Source: Eremophila alpestris peregrina
Lineage: Eukaryota; Chordata; Aves; Passeriformes; Alaudidae
Direction of reading: 5' to 3'
Assembly: GCA_009792885.1 (NCBI GenBank)
Contig: WMCF01000015.1
Span: forward strand, 14,531,667-14,595,666
DNA: 64,000 nucleotides
Made by a program: the position numbers and the translations under genes. Positions 59,801 to 64,000 of the stretch are shown piece by piece. The notes beneath the pieces are model-generated. The model did not search any database and had not been told where the DNA came from. It saw only the letters and a program-made list of their open reading frames with translations. Numbering within the stretch: position 1 is the stretch's first letter; each line of letters starts with the position of its first letter.

Positions 59801-61407
59801 AAAGAAAAGATGAAAACAAAATCCGTAACAATCCCAGAGTCAGAAAATGCACTTGCTAAGTGGCAATTTGTGGTTCACGTTTCTATTCAGTGCACATTTT
59901 AGAAAATTAGTTTTTCTTGTTAACTGTTCCAAGGCCAGAGAGTGTTCTCTTTCTTTTAGGCACAGAAAATCCTTTCTTTTCCTGTGTACCTAGAGAGAAC
60001 AATTACTTAGTGTTGGGGAGAGGCATTTGACAGTGTCTGATTCGGGCTTGAGCCACTTGCTCTGTGACAACTTGTTTAAATATACAGCTGCATTGCTAAA
60101 ACAAGCCCATGTGTCTCAGTCTAACAGCTGATAGATACCTCTCAAAACTGGGGTGCTGAGCACCCGTGTATGGGCAAACCTCTGGTGCTTTTCTGTGCTG
60201 CAAGTCATTGGGAGAGGGGTAGGATGTAATCCATATTACATGGGGCAGGCTGAGCTCAGCATGGAGTGTTAATGGAATCTAAGTGTAGGGGGGTTGTATT
60301 ATAATTGCTCTTATCGAGTTGAGTGTCACAGGATCTGCAAAAAGCCCATGCAGACCTTCTCATAATCTGATATTCCAAAATGTTGAACCTTGGTTTGGAT
60401 TTTACATAAGGAATTACATAGACACTAAAGGCACCTACAGTTTCAAATATAATCTGGTACCTTATTTCCTGAAAATATTTGCACGTTCACTATTGATTTT
60501 TTTTTTTAATGTGTGTGTATCTTTTCTACTTTGTCTTAGTGCTCAGAGTTAAATGAAAAGCTGGACCTATTGCTCCAGGCTCTTCACACAGAAGCCCAGG
60601 CTGCTCCCATTCTCCCAGGCATTGGTCCCTCCATTGTGGAAGAAGAACCAGAGGAATTCTCAAGTGAAGAATCCTTGTCTGAAAGTAAAGAACAATTAGC
60701 AGAGTGTGTCTCAAAGTCTTCCCAGAAGCTCTTCAAACCAAAGGAACAGCTAATGCTCCGAGCAAACAGCTTGAAGAAGGCTGTGAGGCAGATCATTGAA
60801 CAAGCAGAAAAAGGTGCACATCAGCAACATTTTGATCCAGACTGGTAGAATAGGATAGGATAATGATGTTTGTTTGTTTGTTTGTCTAACTGGAATAAGT
60901 TTCTGTTACAAAATTTGATTTATATATTCTTACATAGCTAAAATTATGTGCTTATTATAAGCTGCAAGGAAAAGAAATGCAGCTTGTTTGAATGTTGATG
61001 ACTCTGCAGTTGTGAGTACTTATGTATGTATGTGTGTGCACATGTAATGTATATATGTGTATAAAAGTGCATTTCTTTTAACTATTAGCTTCCACAAAAT
61101 GAAGATTTCTGACAGCACATCCTTATCAACTGCTAAAGAATTGACTGACTCACTGAAATGATGATAGAACTCTTTCTTGATATTTTAAAACTAAAAGCTA
61201 CAAAATAAAGTGCTTATTTTGATGTATGCAGTTTTTCTTTAGAATCCTTGAAACTTTGTTTTTTTCTCTTAATGACAGTTGTGGATGAGCAGAATGCTCA
61301 TAGTGAAGAGCAAGTGAACCAGTCTCCAGTAGAATACAGCAAAGAACTGGATGAATCCAAAGAAGAGGAAAAAGAGGAAGACACAAAGGAACTTGAGTCT
61401 CCATCAA
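21020..61407 (+). CDS. DGKH: DGKH, diacylglycerol kinase eta (partial; 15 internal coding exons joined)
   Basis: Diacylglycerol kinase eta phosphorylates diacylglycerol with ATP to make phosphatidic acid, ending DAG signalling; it is a type II DGK, cytoplasmic and membrane-recruited. The 15 exons listed separately join in phase to 617 codons: PH domain at about residues 4-95 of this fragment, C1a 112-161, C1b 184-234, catalytic domain from about 268 with GGDGSVGW (326-333) and [10 protein letters not shown] (353-362), then an acidic/Ser-rich linker. Both C1 fingers keep every zinc ligand. No stop or frameshift interrupts the joined frame. DGKH rather than DGKD is chosen from HTACKDLY and [13 protein letters not shown] in C1b, FDNFRIL and IDKLSLHKQ in the kinase, and [17 protein letters not shown] in the linker. 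The N-terminal exon and everything from the rest of the linker onward are missing from the window. Assignment rests on remembered family sequence, not on a search. Confidence 0.96.
22062..22180 (+). repeat. Non-CR1 repeat segment, copy 1, directly upstream of a CR1 tail
   Basis: About 115 bp align with 44577-44697: both run gatgctgag-tgttt-gaaaa, gtgag-cta-c-ctgtta, then ...ctgtgttggtct/ctctgttggtct and ggtc--tgccctt. I do not recognise it as canonical CR1. In both places CR1 3' sequence begins within about 40 bp after it. TATATAAAGG lies upstream at 22007, so an LTR-like origin is possible but unproven. Confidence 0.6.
22190..22574 (+). mobile_element. CR1 LINE 3' end, + strand
   Basis: About 385 bp of CR1 3' end: gtccagaggagggacacaaa (22201-22220), gcctggagcacctctcttat, ggagagcggctttttacgag, acaagggggaatta, gtgagacactggcacaggct, tgttcaaggccaggctggat, gatctttaaggtcccttcca, and the terminal attctgtgattctatga at 22556-22572. 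The preserved terminal repeat suggests a relatively young copy. No coding potential. Confidence 0.93.
23317..23397 (+). CDS. DGKH: DGKH exon: PH domain, middle part
   Basis: 81 bp, 27 codons, phase 0 at both ends. Starts [11 protein letters not shown] and ends NNSFT. Acceptor ccttgacag, donor gtatgg. It continues directly from YYAKDSK of the preceding exon and into IITPFRR of the next, giving the expected central PH strands. A phase 0-0 exon of 27 codons could be skipped without a frameshift, but that would remove core strands of the fold. Confidence 0.94.
24544..24657. repeat. (TTTTA/TTTTG)n low-complexity tract
   Basis: About 110 bp of ttttattttattttgttttg-type units with poly-T interruptions, T-rich on the + strand. 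No gene signal. The open frame across it (Phe/Ile/Tyr runs) is an artefact of composition. Confidence 0.95.
29668..29698. repeat. (TTTTG)n short tandem repeat
   Basis: Four to five units of ttttg, ending gtttttag at 29700. Followed by ordinary intron sequence with no frame match to DGKH, so the terminal 'ag' is not a splice site. Confidence 0.9.
30231..30249. repeat. Poly-T run
   Basis: About 18 T following ctgcaa. Simple homopolymer in intron sequence. Confidence 0.9.
32726..32781. repeat. Compound microsatellite (AC)17-(TA)10 inside CR1
   Basis: 34 bases of AC units (32726-32759) followed by about 21 bases of TA units. It lies in the middle of the antisense CR1, replacing or expanding a short stretch of the element. 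Likely length-variable between individuals. Confidence 0.97.
33231..33581 (-). pseudogene. CR1 reverse-transcriptase fragment (dead)
   Basis: A 116-codon minus-strand open frame inside the antisense CR1. [18 protein letters not shown] is the CR1 RT motif normally of the form [15 protein letters not shown], and [10 protein letters not shown] corresponds to the catalytic FADD box with Ala replaced by Thr. The frame ends after LGRSG where stops and indels appear, and only the C-terminal third of the RT palm is present. It cannot encode an active transposase or RT. Domestication is unlikely because the frame is bounded by decayed CR1 on both sides. Confidence 0.8.
35849..35890. repeat. (CTTT)n microsatellite
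   Basis: About ten tandem tttc units. The minus strand gives a (KER)-type run in an open frame, which is compositional. Confidence 0.97.
37174..37276. repeat. 16-bp perfect inverted repeat with 71-nt spacer
   Basis: Left arm 37174-37189 (ccctcccctgccaaaa) and right arm 37261-37276 (ttttggcaggggaggg) are exact reverse complements, GC-rich, in otherwise AT-rich intron. The transcript could form a stem of 16 pairs. CAGGGG faces inward, so these are not the outward-facing ends expected of a hAT element. A second, looser purine run follows the right arm. Function unknown. Confidence 0.9.
37310..37328. repeat. (TA)n microsatellite
   Basis: About nine AT/TA units at cacatatatatata..., just right of the inverted repeat. 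Confidence 0.93.
37877..37896. repeat. Poly-A run A(20)
   Basis: Twenty A after tacatt. No recognisable retroposed sequence upstream and no target-site duplication was noticed, so I do not call a processed pseudogene or SINE. Confidence 0.95.
39177..39281 (+). CDS. DGKH: DGKH exon: PH domain, C-terminal helix
   Basis: 105 bp, 35 codons, phase 0 at both ends. Contains [20 protein letters not shown]; the Trp in EMEDW is the near-invariant Trp of the PH C-terminal alpha helix, followed by [14 protein letters not shown]. Acceptor ctttttcag, donor gtaagc. It lies 15.8 kb after the previous exon but only 342 bp before the first C1 exon. Confidence 0.95.
39282..39623 (+). other. Short DGKH intron between PH and C1a (342 bp)
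   Basis: GT-AG (gtaagc ... tttactag). Unique sequence, no repeat or other feature seen. Confidence 0.9.
39624..39756 (+). CDS. DGKH: DGKH exon: first C1 domain (C1a), N-terminal part
   Basis: 133 bp, 44 codons plus one base (ends in phase 1). Supplies the first His and three Cys of C1a: His112-X12-Cys125-X2-Cys128-X13-Cys142 in fragment numbering, within [17 protein letters not shown] and SHGLSCE. Acceptor tttactag, donor gtaaag. C1 domains bind two zinc ions and in DGKs help position the enzyme at DAG-containing membranes. The stretch is locally more GC-rich than its introns, as is usual for avian exons. Confidence 0.96.
44577..44697 (+). repeat. Non-CR1 repeat segment, copy 2
   Basis: Partner of 22062-22180: tgatgctgagctgtttagaa, agtgagtctaccctgtta, gagtctgtgttggtcttgct, caaataggtccatgccctt. 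It holds a 12-14 bp insertion (catgctttga region) relative to copy 1. CR1 3' sequence follows within about 40 bp, the same arrangement as copy 1. Confidence 0.6.
44725..45136 (+). mobile_element. CR1 LINE 3' end, + strand
   Basis: About 410 bp: gtgatcagagggctggagca (44730-44749), ggctgagagagttgggattg, ttcagcctggaaaagagaag, gccttccagtacctggagag, atggtgagacactggttacc, tgttcaaggccaggctggat, gaacgaaattatctttaaat and the end aattctgtgatta. More diverged than the copy at 22190-22574. Open frames in it (up to 157 codons) are repeat-derived. Confidence 0.92.
46317..46423 (+). CDS. DGKH: DGKH exon: first C1 domain, C-terminal part
   Basis: 107 bp: completes the split Val codon, then 35 codons, ending in phase 0. 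[18 protein letters not shown] supplies Cys145, His150, Cys153 and Cys161, completing the HX12CX2CX13CX2CX4HX2CX7C signature. Then [18 protein letters not shown] forms the inter-finger linker. Acceptor gtcttgcag, donor gtaagt (strong). Open reading frame continues through the splice borders on both sides, but those extensions are intronic. Confidence 0.95.
46424..47519 (+). other. DGKH intron between C1a and C1b (1.1 kb)
   Basis: GT-AG (gtaagt ... tccacag). No repeat recognised. A 177-codon open frame at 46253-46786 spans the preceding exon and reads into this intron; only the exon part is protein-like. Confidence 0.88.
47520..47645 (+). CDS. DGKH: DGKH exon: second C1 domain (C1b), N-terminal part
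   Basis: 126 bp, 42 codons, phase 0 at both ends. Starts [14 protein letters not shown] and ends CLWCKAM. Gives His184-X12-Cys197-X2-Cys200-X14-Cys215-X2-Cys218 of C1b. Acceptor tctccacag, donor gtaggt. The exon sits in a GC-richer patch and continues in frame with VHTACK of the next exon. Confidence 0.96.
47646..48795 (+). other. DGKH intron splitting C1b (1.15 kb)
   Basis: GT-AG (gtaggt ... ttttgtag). AT-rich patch with TAATATTA-type repeats at about 47985-48045; otherwise nothing recognised. Confidence 0.88.
48796..48898 (+). CDS. DGKH: DGKH exon: second C1 domain, C-terminal part
   Basis: 103 bp, 34 codons plus one base. [21 protein letters not shown] supplies His223, Cys226 and Cys234 of C1b, and [15 protein letters not shown] leads to the catalytic domain. 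CKDLY and [13 protein letters not shown] match eta; the paralogue delta has CKESLLTKCPLG and LCKVSVIPP at these places (from memory of the family). Acceptor cttttgtag, donor gtacgt. Confidence 0.95.
48899..50589 (+). other. DGKH intron before catalytic domain (1.7 kb)
   Basis: GT-AG (gtacgt ... tttgcag). Unique AT-rich sequence; no element recognised. Confidence 0.88.
50590..50752 (+). CDS. DGKH: DGKH exon: start of the kinase catalytic domain
   Basis: 163 bp: completes the split Gly codon, 53 codons, then two bases of the next Gly. [13 protein letters not shown] leads into [14 protein letters not shown], the first strand and loop of the DAGK catalytic domain, followed by [19 protein letters not shown] and NGGPHLG. 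Acceptor gtttgcag, donor gtaatg. The two terminal bases join with the first base of the next exon to restore Gly before LRLFQKFD. Confidence 0.97.
52235..52286. repeat. Perfect 26-bp tandem duplication
   Basis: Two adjacent identical copies (52235-52260 and 52261-52286), each starting gtgacattattttctatag and ending in seven A. No differences between copies, so the duplication is recent, or an assembly artefact. Confidence 0.98.
52401..52458. repeat. Double poly-T tract T(26)-AAAG-T(28)
   Basis: Two long T runs separated by aaag and ended by ag. The 'ag' after the second run resembles a splice acceptor, but the sequence after it (tttaagtccc) meets a stop codon (taa) in one frame and shows no DGK homology. 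Run lengths are unreliable in most sequencing technologies. Confidence 0.95.
53194..53302 (+). CDS. DGKH: DGKH exon: ATP-binding glycine motif of the kinase domain
   Basis: 109 bp: one base completing Gly310, then 36 codons ending in phase 0. Contains [28 protein letters not shown] is the nucleotide-binding motif of the DAGK family and its Gly residues are essential in DGKs generally. Ends LSLHKQ, joining to CQLGVLPLG. Acceptor ctctgcag; the donor is AG|gcaagt, a GC donor rather than GT. The nearest GT, four bases further on, would break the frame. Confidence 0.97.
53303..53606 (+). other. GC-AG intron in the DGKH catalytic domain (304 bp)
   Basis: Begins gcaagt at 53303 and ends tgtttcag at 53606. 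The upstream exon ends ...aagcag, giving AG|gcaagt, the consensus of GC-AG introns, which are processed by the major U2 spliceosome. Splicing here joins LHKQ to CQLG, the known family sequence. Confidence 0.93.
53607..53746 (+). CDS. DGKH: DGKH exon: kinase domain with [10 protein letters not shown] motif
   Basis: 140 bp, 46 codons plus two bases. [20 protein letters not shown] is the second conserved glycine loop of the catalytic domain, followed by [20 protein letters not shown] and STKMLD. Acceptor tgtttcag, donor gtaaac. It follows the previous exon after only 304 bp, the shortest intron in the window. Confidence 0.97.
53747..55285 (+). other. DGKH intron near end of catalytic domain (1.5 kb)
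   Basis: GT-AG (gtaaac ... tgttttag). Contains an A-rich simple tract at 54819-54854 and a T run near 55174; nothing else recognised. Confidence 0.88.
54819..54854. repeat. A-rich (AAAAAG)n tract
   Basis: aaaaagaaaaaaaaagaaaa-type sequence of about 36 bp with scattered G. Simple repeat; no upstream retroposon recognised. Confidence 0.93.
55286..55370 (+). CDS. DGKH: DGKH exon: end of catalytic domain, start of linker
   Basis: 85 bp: completes Arg393, then 28 codons, phase 0 at the end. [19 protein letters not shown] closes the catalytic domain; TAEESEECQ starts the acidic linker. The delta/eta subfamily splits catalytic and accessory domains with a long variable insert, and this exon marks its beginning. 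Acceptor tgttttag, donor gtgcac, which lacks the usual A or G at +3/+4 support and is weak. Confidence 0.93.
55590..55835. repeat. AT-rich island with TATATA blocks
   Basis: About 245 bp almost entirely A and T, with repeated tatata, ataatat and tactatat motifs, for example 55594-55611 and 55717-55740. Likely a decayed TA microsatellite. No gene signal. Confidence 0.85.
56468..56535. repeat. Pair of 16-bp direct repeats
   Basis: gaaacttcttttttag occurs at 56468-56483 and again at 56520-56535, 52 bp apart. The unit is not a known target-site duplication. Confidence 0.9.
57751..57836 (+). CDS. DGKH: DGKH exon: linker between kinase halves
   Basis: 86 bp, 28 codons plus two bases. [20 protein letters not shown] and HSVVISSAK match the conserved YEDSVA..L.KIL.SD.H.VVISSAK stretch shared by DGKD and DGKH. 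Acceptor ctattttcag, donor gtgagt. Phase 2 joins to the next exon to give Lys450. Confidence 0.95.
57837..59248 (+). other. DGKH linker intron (1.4 kb)
   Basis: GT-AG (gtgagt ... tctgaag). No repeat or gene recognised. Confidence 0.88.
59249..59348 (+). CDS. DGKH: DGKH exon: linker helix region
   Basis: 100 bp: completes Lys450, then 33 codons, phase 0. [20 protein letters not shown] followed by [13 protein letters not shown], predicted helical and conserved in the family as [10 protein letters not shown]. The acceptor is ctgaag preceded by a T-rich tract, an unusual base before AG (A at -3) but the only one that keeps the frame. Donor gtaaga. Confidence 0.94.
59349..60539 (+). other. DGKH linker intron (1.2 kb)
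   Basis: GT-AG (gtaaga ... ttgtcttag). No repeat or gene recognised. Confidence 0.88.
60540..60813 (+). CDS. DGKH: DGKH exon: acidic/serine-rich linker and basic helix
   Basis: 274 bp, the longest exon here: 91 codons plus one base. Begins [20 protein letters not shown], then a proline/acid/serine stretch with [20 protein letters not shown] (many possible casein-kinase-type phosphosites), then [20 protein letters not shown], which is well conserved in DGKD/DGKH. Acceptor ttgtcttag, donor gtgcac (weak). If the donor is not used the frame runs 11 more codons to a stop at about 60848. Confidence 0.95.
60814..61278 (+). other. DGKH linker intron (465 bp) with (GTTT)n
   Basis: GT-AG (gtgcac ... 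aatgacag). Contains a short (gttt)4 run at 60868-60885 and a TATG/GTGT-rich stretch at 61018-61064. In-frame read-through from the upstream exon stops at about 60848. Confidence 0.88.
61279..61407 (+). CDS. DGKH: DGKH exon: acidic linker, last exon seen
   Basis: 129 bp: two bases completing Val575, 42 codons, and one extra base (phase 1). [20 protein letters not shown] followed by [20 protein letters not shown] and SPS, a strongly charged low-complexity segment. The DESKEE core resembles the equivalent part of mammalian eta, but the sequence around it varies, as expected for this linker. Acceptor aatgacag, donor gtgagt. No following exon could be found before 64000. Confidence 0.88.
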
Positions 61408-64000
61408 GTGAGTAAATTAGGAATAAAATAGAAATATTCCACTTCCTTATATTTGAATTGGGAGCATAATTGGTTCCATAATTAAAAATACTAGTATCCT
61501 GTCTGGAAACTGGAAACTACTCACAAATTCTAATTTGAATAAATGAAAGTTAAGGGAAAAATGAGGGAAATAATAGATGAAGTCTTTTGGAATGTGTTTA
61601 CAATGCTAAGAAGGCACTTGGTGGGAGAGAAGCGCCTGAATTTAATCCAGTTTTTACACTCACCTTTCTACATGAACCTGAGCAAAGACTAGAGCCTAGG
61701 TGATGGTGGCAGTAGCATGTCTCAGTTGTAGACTGAGATTCTCAAGCTACATGGTAATTTCAGGAAAGCTTCTTCTTAGCAGTGGAAATTTCAGTCTTTT
61801 CCATATTATCAAAATGGACAGTGATGCACTGCTGGTGAGGTCACAAGATGATCTGTGAGTCATAGAGAAACAGTACTAGCTGGTGGGCAGCAAAGCCCAT
61901 CCTCTAGATACTTGGTGAGCAACTTCTTGGGACAAAATGAGAAAAGTGTTTTGGGATTTGCATCTTCTTTTTTCACCCTAACCCACACTAACATCCTCAA
62001 AATTTGTCCTCATAAGGCTCTGCTCTGAAGCTAGTGCCTCTGTCTGTAGCTCCTACTTTGGAAATAAGACATGGGGCTGTTGGGGCTTCTGTTGACCCAC
62101 AATCTCATGTTTTCTCCAGAAGCACATCAGGCTTTCTCCAGTGACTCTCTCCTCACTGATCCCTTTTATTTTCTCTTGCTTATAGGAATCAATGCATGCT
62201 GGTTGTCCCTTTTCAATAGTAGCTCATAGAGGATGCTGGCCCTACAGATGACCCAATCCTACTGCCATGACTTTTAATAAAGATATACAGGTCTAGAAAT
62301 TGATTGAACACCATGTTTCTTGCTGGTATAATTTCTGTATCTACTGGGGAGCTGTATTGTTCTTATGTATGTGGAATAGAGTGCATATGAACGCTGTCAC
62401 TGGATGATAGATGTTTAGGGACAAAGCATGAAACAGGAATTCAATTATCTGCACTGGAACATCAGTTTTACTCATTAGGGCTCTGTTGTTTTTATCAGAG
62501 CATTCACAGCAAAAGTTTATCTTTATTGCAGTTATTCCCATGAGCCTCATCTGTCAAATAAAGAGCAGCTGCTCTGCCTATTTTCTTATTTAATACAACT
62601 GCCTTGTTTGCAAGTAGAGAGAGAACAGACTATATGAACAATGTTGTGAATTTTTCAGTAGTATGAAAAATGAATGTTAATTTTGTTCTGAGTATTATAT
62701 TTTATCCTCTGAGGATCTTCCTGGCTGTTTGATGAAGATAATGTTTTCCCATATGTTAATACCTTCATCTAAATATTTAATGACTCATGTTAGGTACCGC
62801 TTGCTGTTTTTATTCCTTTTTGTTCTTTGACATTACAGTATTTTGTTGTGCATAGATCCAAATCAATACGTTGTATTGCTACCAGGCAATGTTGTAGCAT
62901 TTTGTGATAACTCCTCTGGCTGTTACACAGTCAGAAGGAGCTGTTAGTCCATTTGGTCAGTCCTTTCTTATAAAACAATTCAGGAAAAATTCACCCACTT
63001 TTCTTTGTCCTGTGTATAATAATTTCTGTTTGACTTCAGCAAGTCACCCAGAAAGGTGTGTAATCTTACTCTGGGGATACAAGAAAGCGAAGAATTTGCC
63101 ATTCAATTTACATTTCTATGTTAAATTATCATCACTTAAAAAAACCCCATGAATGGGCAAATCCTGGCCTGAAGTAATGTGAACACAATGTCTAAACTCT
63201 TGTTCTAGTTAATCCTTTTGTCTCTAGATTTTTCCTCTCAACATTTTCTTTGCATTAGTGACTTCATACAGTACACCCATGTTACTCTCAAGCTAAGTTA
63301 TGATTGACATGACCTGATTTGTCCCACTCCTGCCACTGAAAAGGATGCAATCTATCCTTCCTACCAAGTTCCTGGTGCTGTTTCTTTGCTGTTGTCTTGG
63401 TGCTAGCCCTACTAATTCTGTTTCTGCTGGATTAGTTTTCATGTTTTGAGAGGAAAAATCAGATTATCTTGAAATAATTTTTTTTTTGTTGTTCTGAGCT
63501 TCTTGAGATGGTCAAGTTTGAAGTTGTCCTAAGCTGAAGTAGCTTTAACATGTGAGATAATTTGGAGCACAGACAGCCAAGAATTGTCTGTCTGTGACCA
63601 TCTCTTGTGCAAGAGTTTTCTACATGCACATGGAAATGCTATAACAAAGCATTTGGTAACACCCAAACTTTTTGCTTGGGGCAGTGGTTTCTGGGTATGT
63701 CTGGTGGGGCTGAATTTCACAAAGATTACCTTCCCCAGGCTGAAGCAGGCACTGGCATATTCTCTCAGGCTGCATAAAACAAGTTCTGCCAGGAAAGTAA
63801 ATTACAGTACCTGAGGTCAGCCCTCTGCAAAAGCTGATCCTTCCTCATCGCCTCCAGAGGCAGCCAAGGGATCACTGGCCTCACTGAGTTACCAGTTAGT
63901 CTTTGGGAATATCTTCTCTTTCCCCTTGGTTTTCTTCCCTTTCCTTTTCCTGAGCCTTTGCCAGTAACTGTTACATCAGCTACTAAACACTGATATCTGT
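61408..64000 (+). other. Intron of DGKH running off the window
   Basis: Starts with a strong donor (gtgagt). The expected continuation of the eta linker, starting in phase 1, was looked for up to 64000 and not found, so the next exon is probably outside. No repeat, RNA gene or other coding unit recognised in these 2.6 kb. Confidence 0.8.

Noticed and set aside
62180..62230. Candidate DGKH exon after the acceptor-like cttgcttatag at about 62185
   Set aside because: In the required phase it reads RINACWLSLFNSSS and then stops. It does not match the eta linker.
1..64000. tRNA, rRNA, snoRNA, CRISPR or endogenous virus genes
   Set aside because: No cloverleaf A/B boxes, no convincing C/D or H/ACA pair, no regularly spaced repeats and no gag/pol/env frames were seen by eye. 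A covariance-model scan would be the decisive test.

Overview
The window is vertebrate genomic DNA, most probably from a bird. Coding sequence is a small fraction and lies in short exons with GT-AG (once GC-AG) borders. The dispersed repeats I can name are CR1-type LINEs, the dominant bird/reptile retroposon, some ending in the octamer-like ATTCTGTG/ATTCTATG tail. Most of the sequence is AT-rich intron with simple repeats. Nothing bacterial, viral or plasmid-like was seen. The exact species cannot be told from what is visible.

One protein-coding gene is supported: DGKH (diacylglycerol kinase eta), on the + strand. Fifteen consecutive internal coding exons lie at 21020-61407. Their phases join without a break into 617 complete codons plus one base. 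They encode, in order, a pleckstrin-homology (PH) domain (3 exons), two C1 zinc fingers (4 exons), the diacylglycerol kinase catalytic domain (3-4 exons) and the start of the long acidic/serine-rich linker that separates the catalytic and accessory halves in the delta/eta subfamily. The first coding exon (N-terminal tail) and all exons after 61407 (rest of linker, accessory domain, C-terminus) are outside the window or not recognisable in it. DGKH is separated from its paralogue DGKD by residues in the second C1 domain and the linker.

Layout: 1-21019 is upstream intron (presumably intron 1) with CR1 copies at about 12190-12892 (+), 13505-13565 (tail only) and an old CR1/L3-like LINE at about 16430-17600 (-), plus a 16-N assembly gap at 5383-5398. 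21020-39281 carries the three PH exons, split by a 2.2 kb intron with a CR1 copy and a 15.8 kb intron with a 1.3 kb CR1 copy (-), microsatellites and a 16-bp inverted repeat. 39624-48898 carries the C1 exons, with a CR1 composite in the 6.6 kb intron. 50590-55370 carries the catalytic exons, including one GC-AG intron. 57751-61407 carries the linker exons, and 61408-64000 is intron.

No new biological system was found. The items most worth checking are the GC-AG intron inside the catalytic domain, a non-CR1 segment shared by two CR1 copies 22 kb apart (a possible chimeric repeat family), the old antisense LINE, the inverted repeat and a perfect 26-bp tandem duplication.
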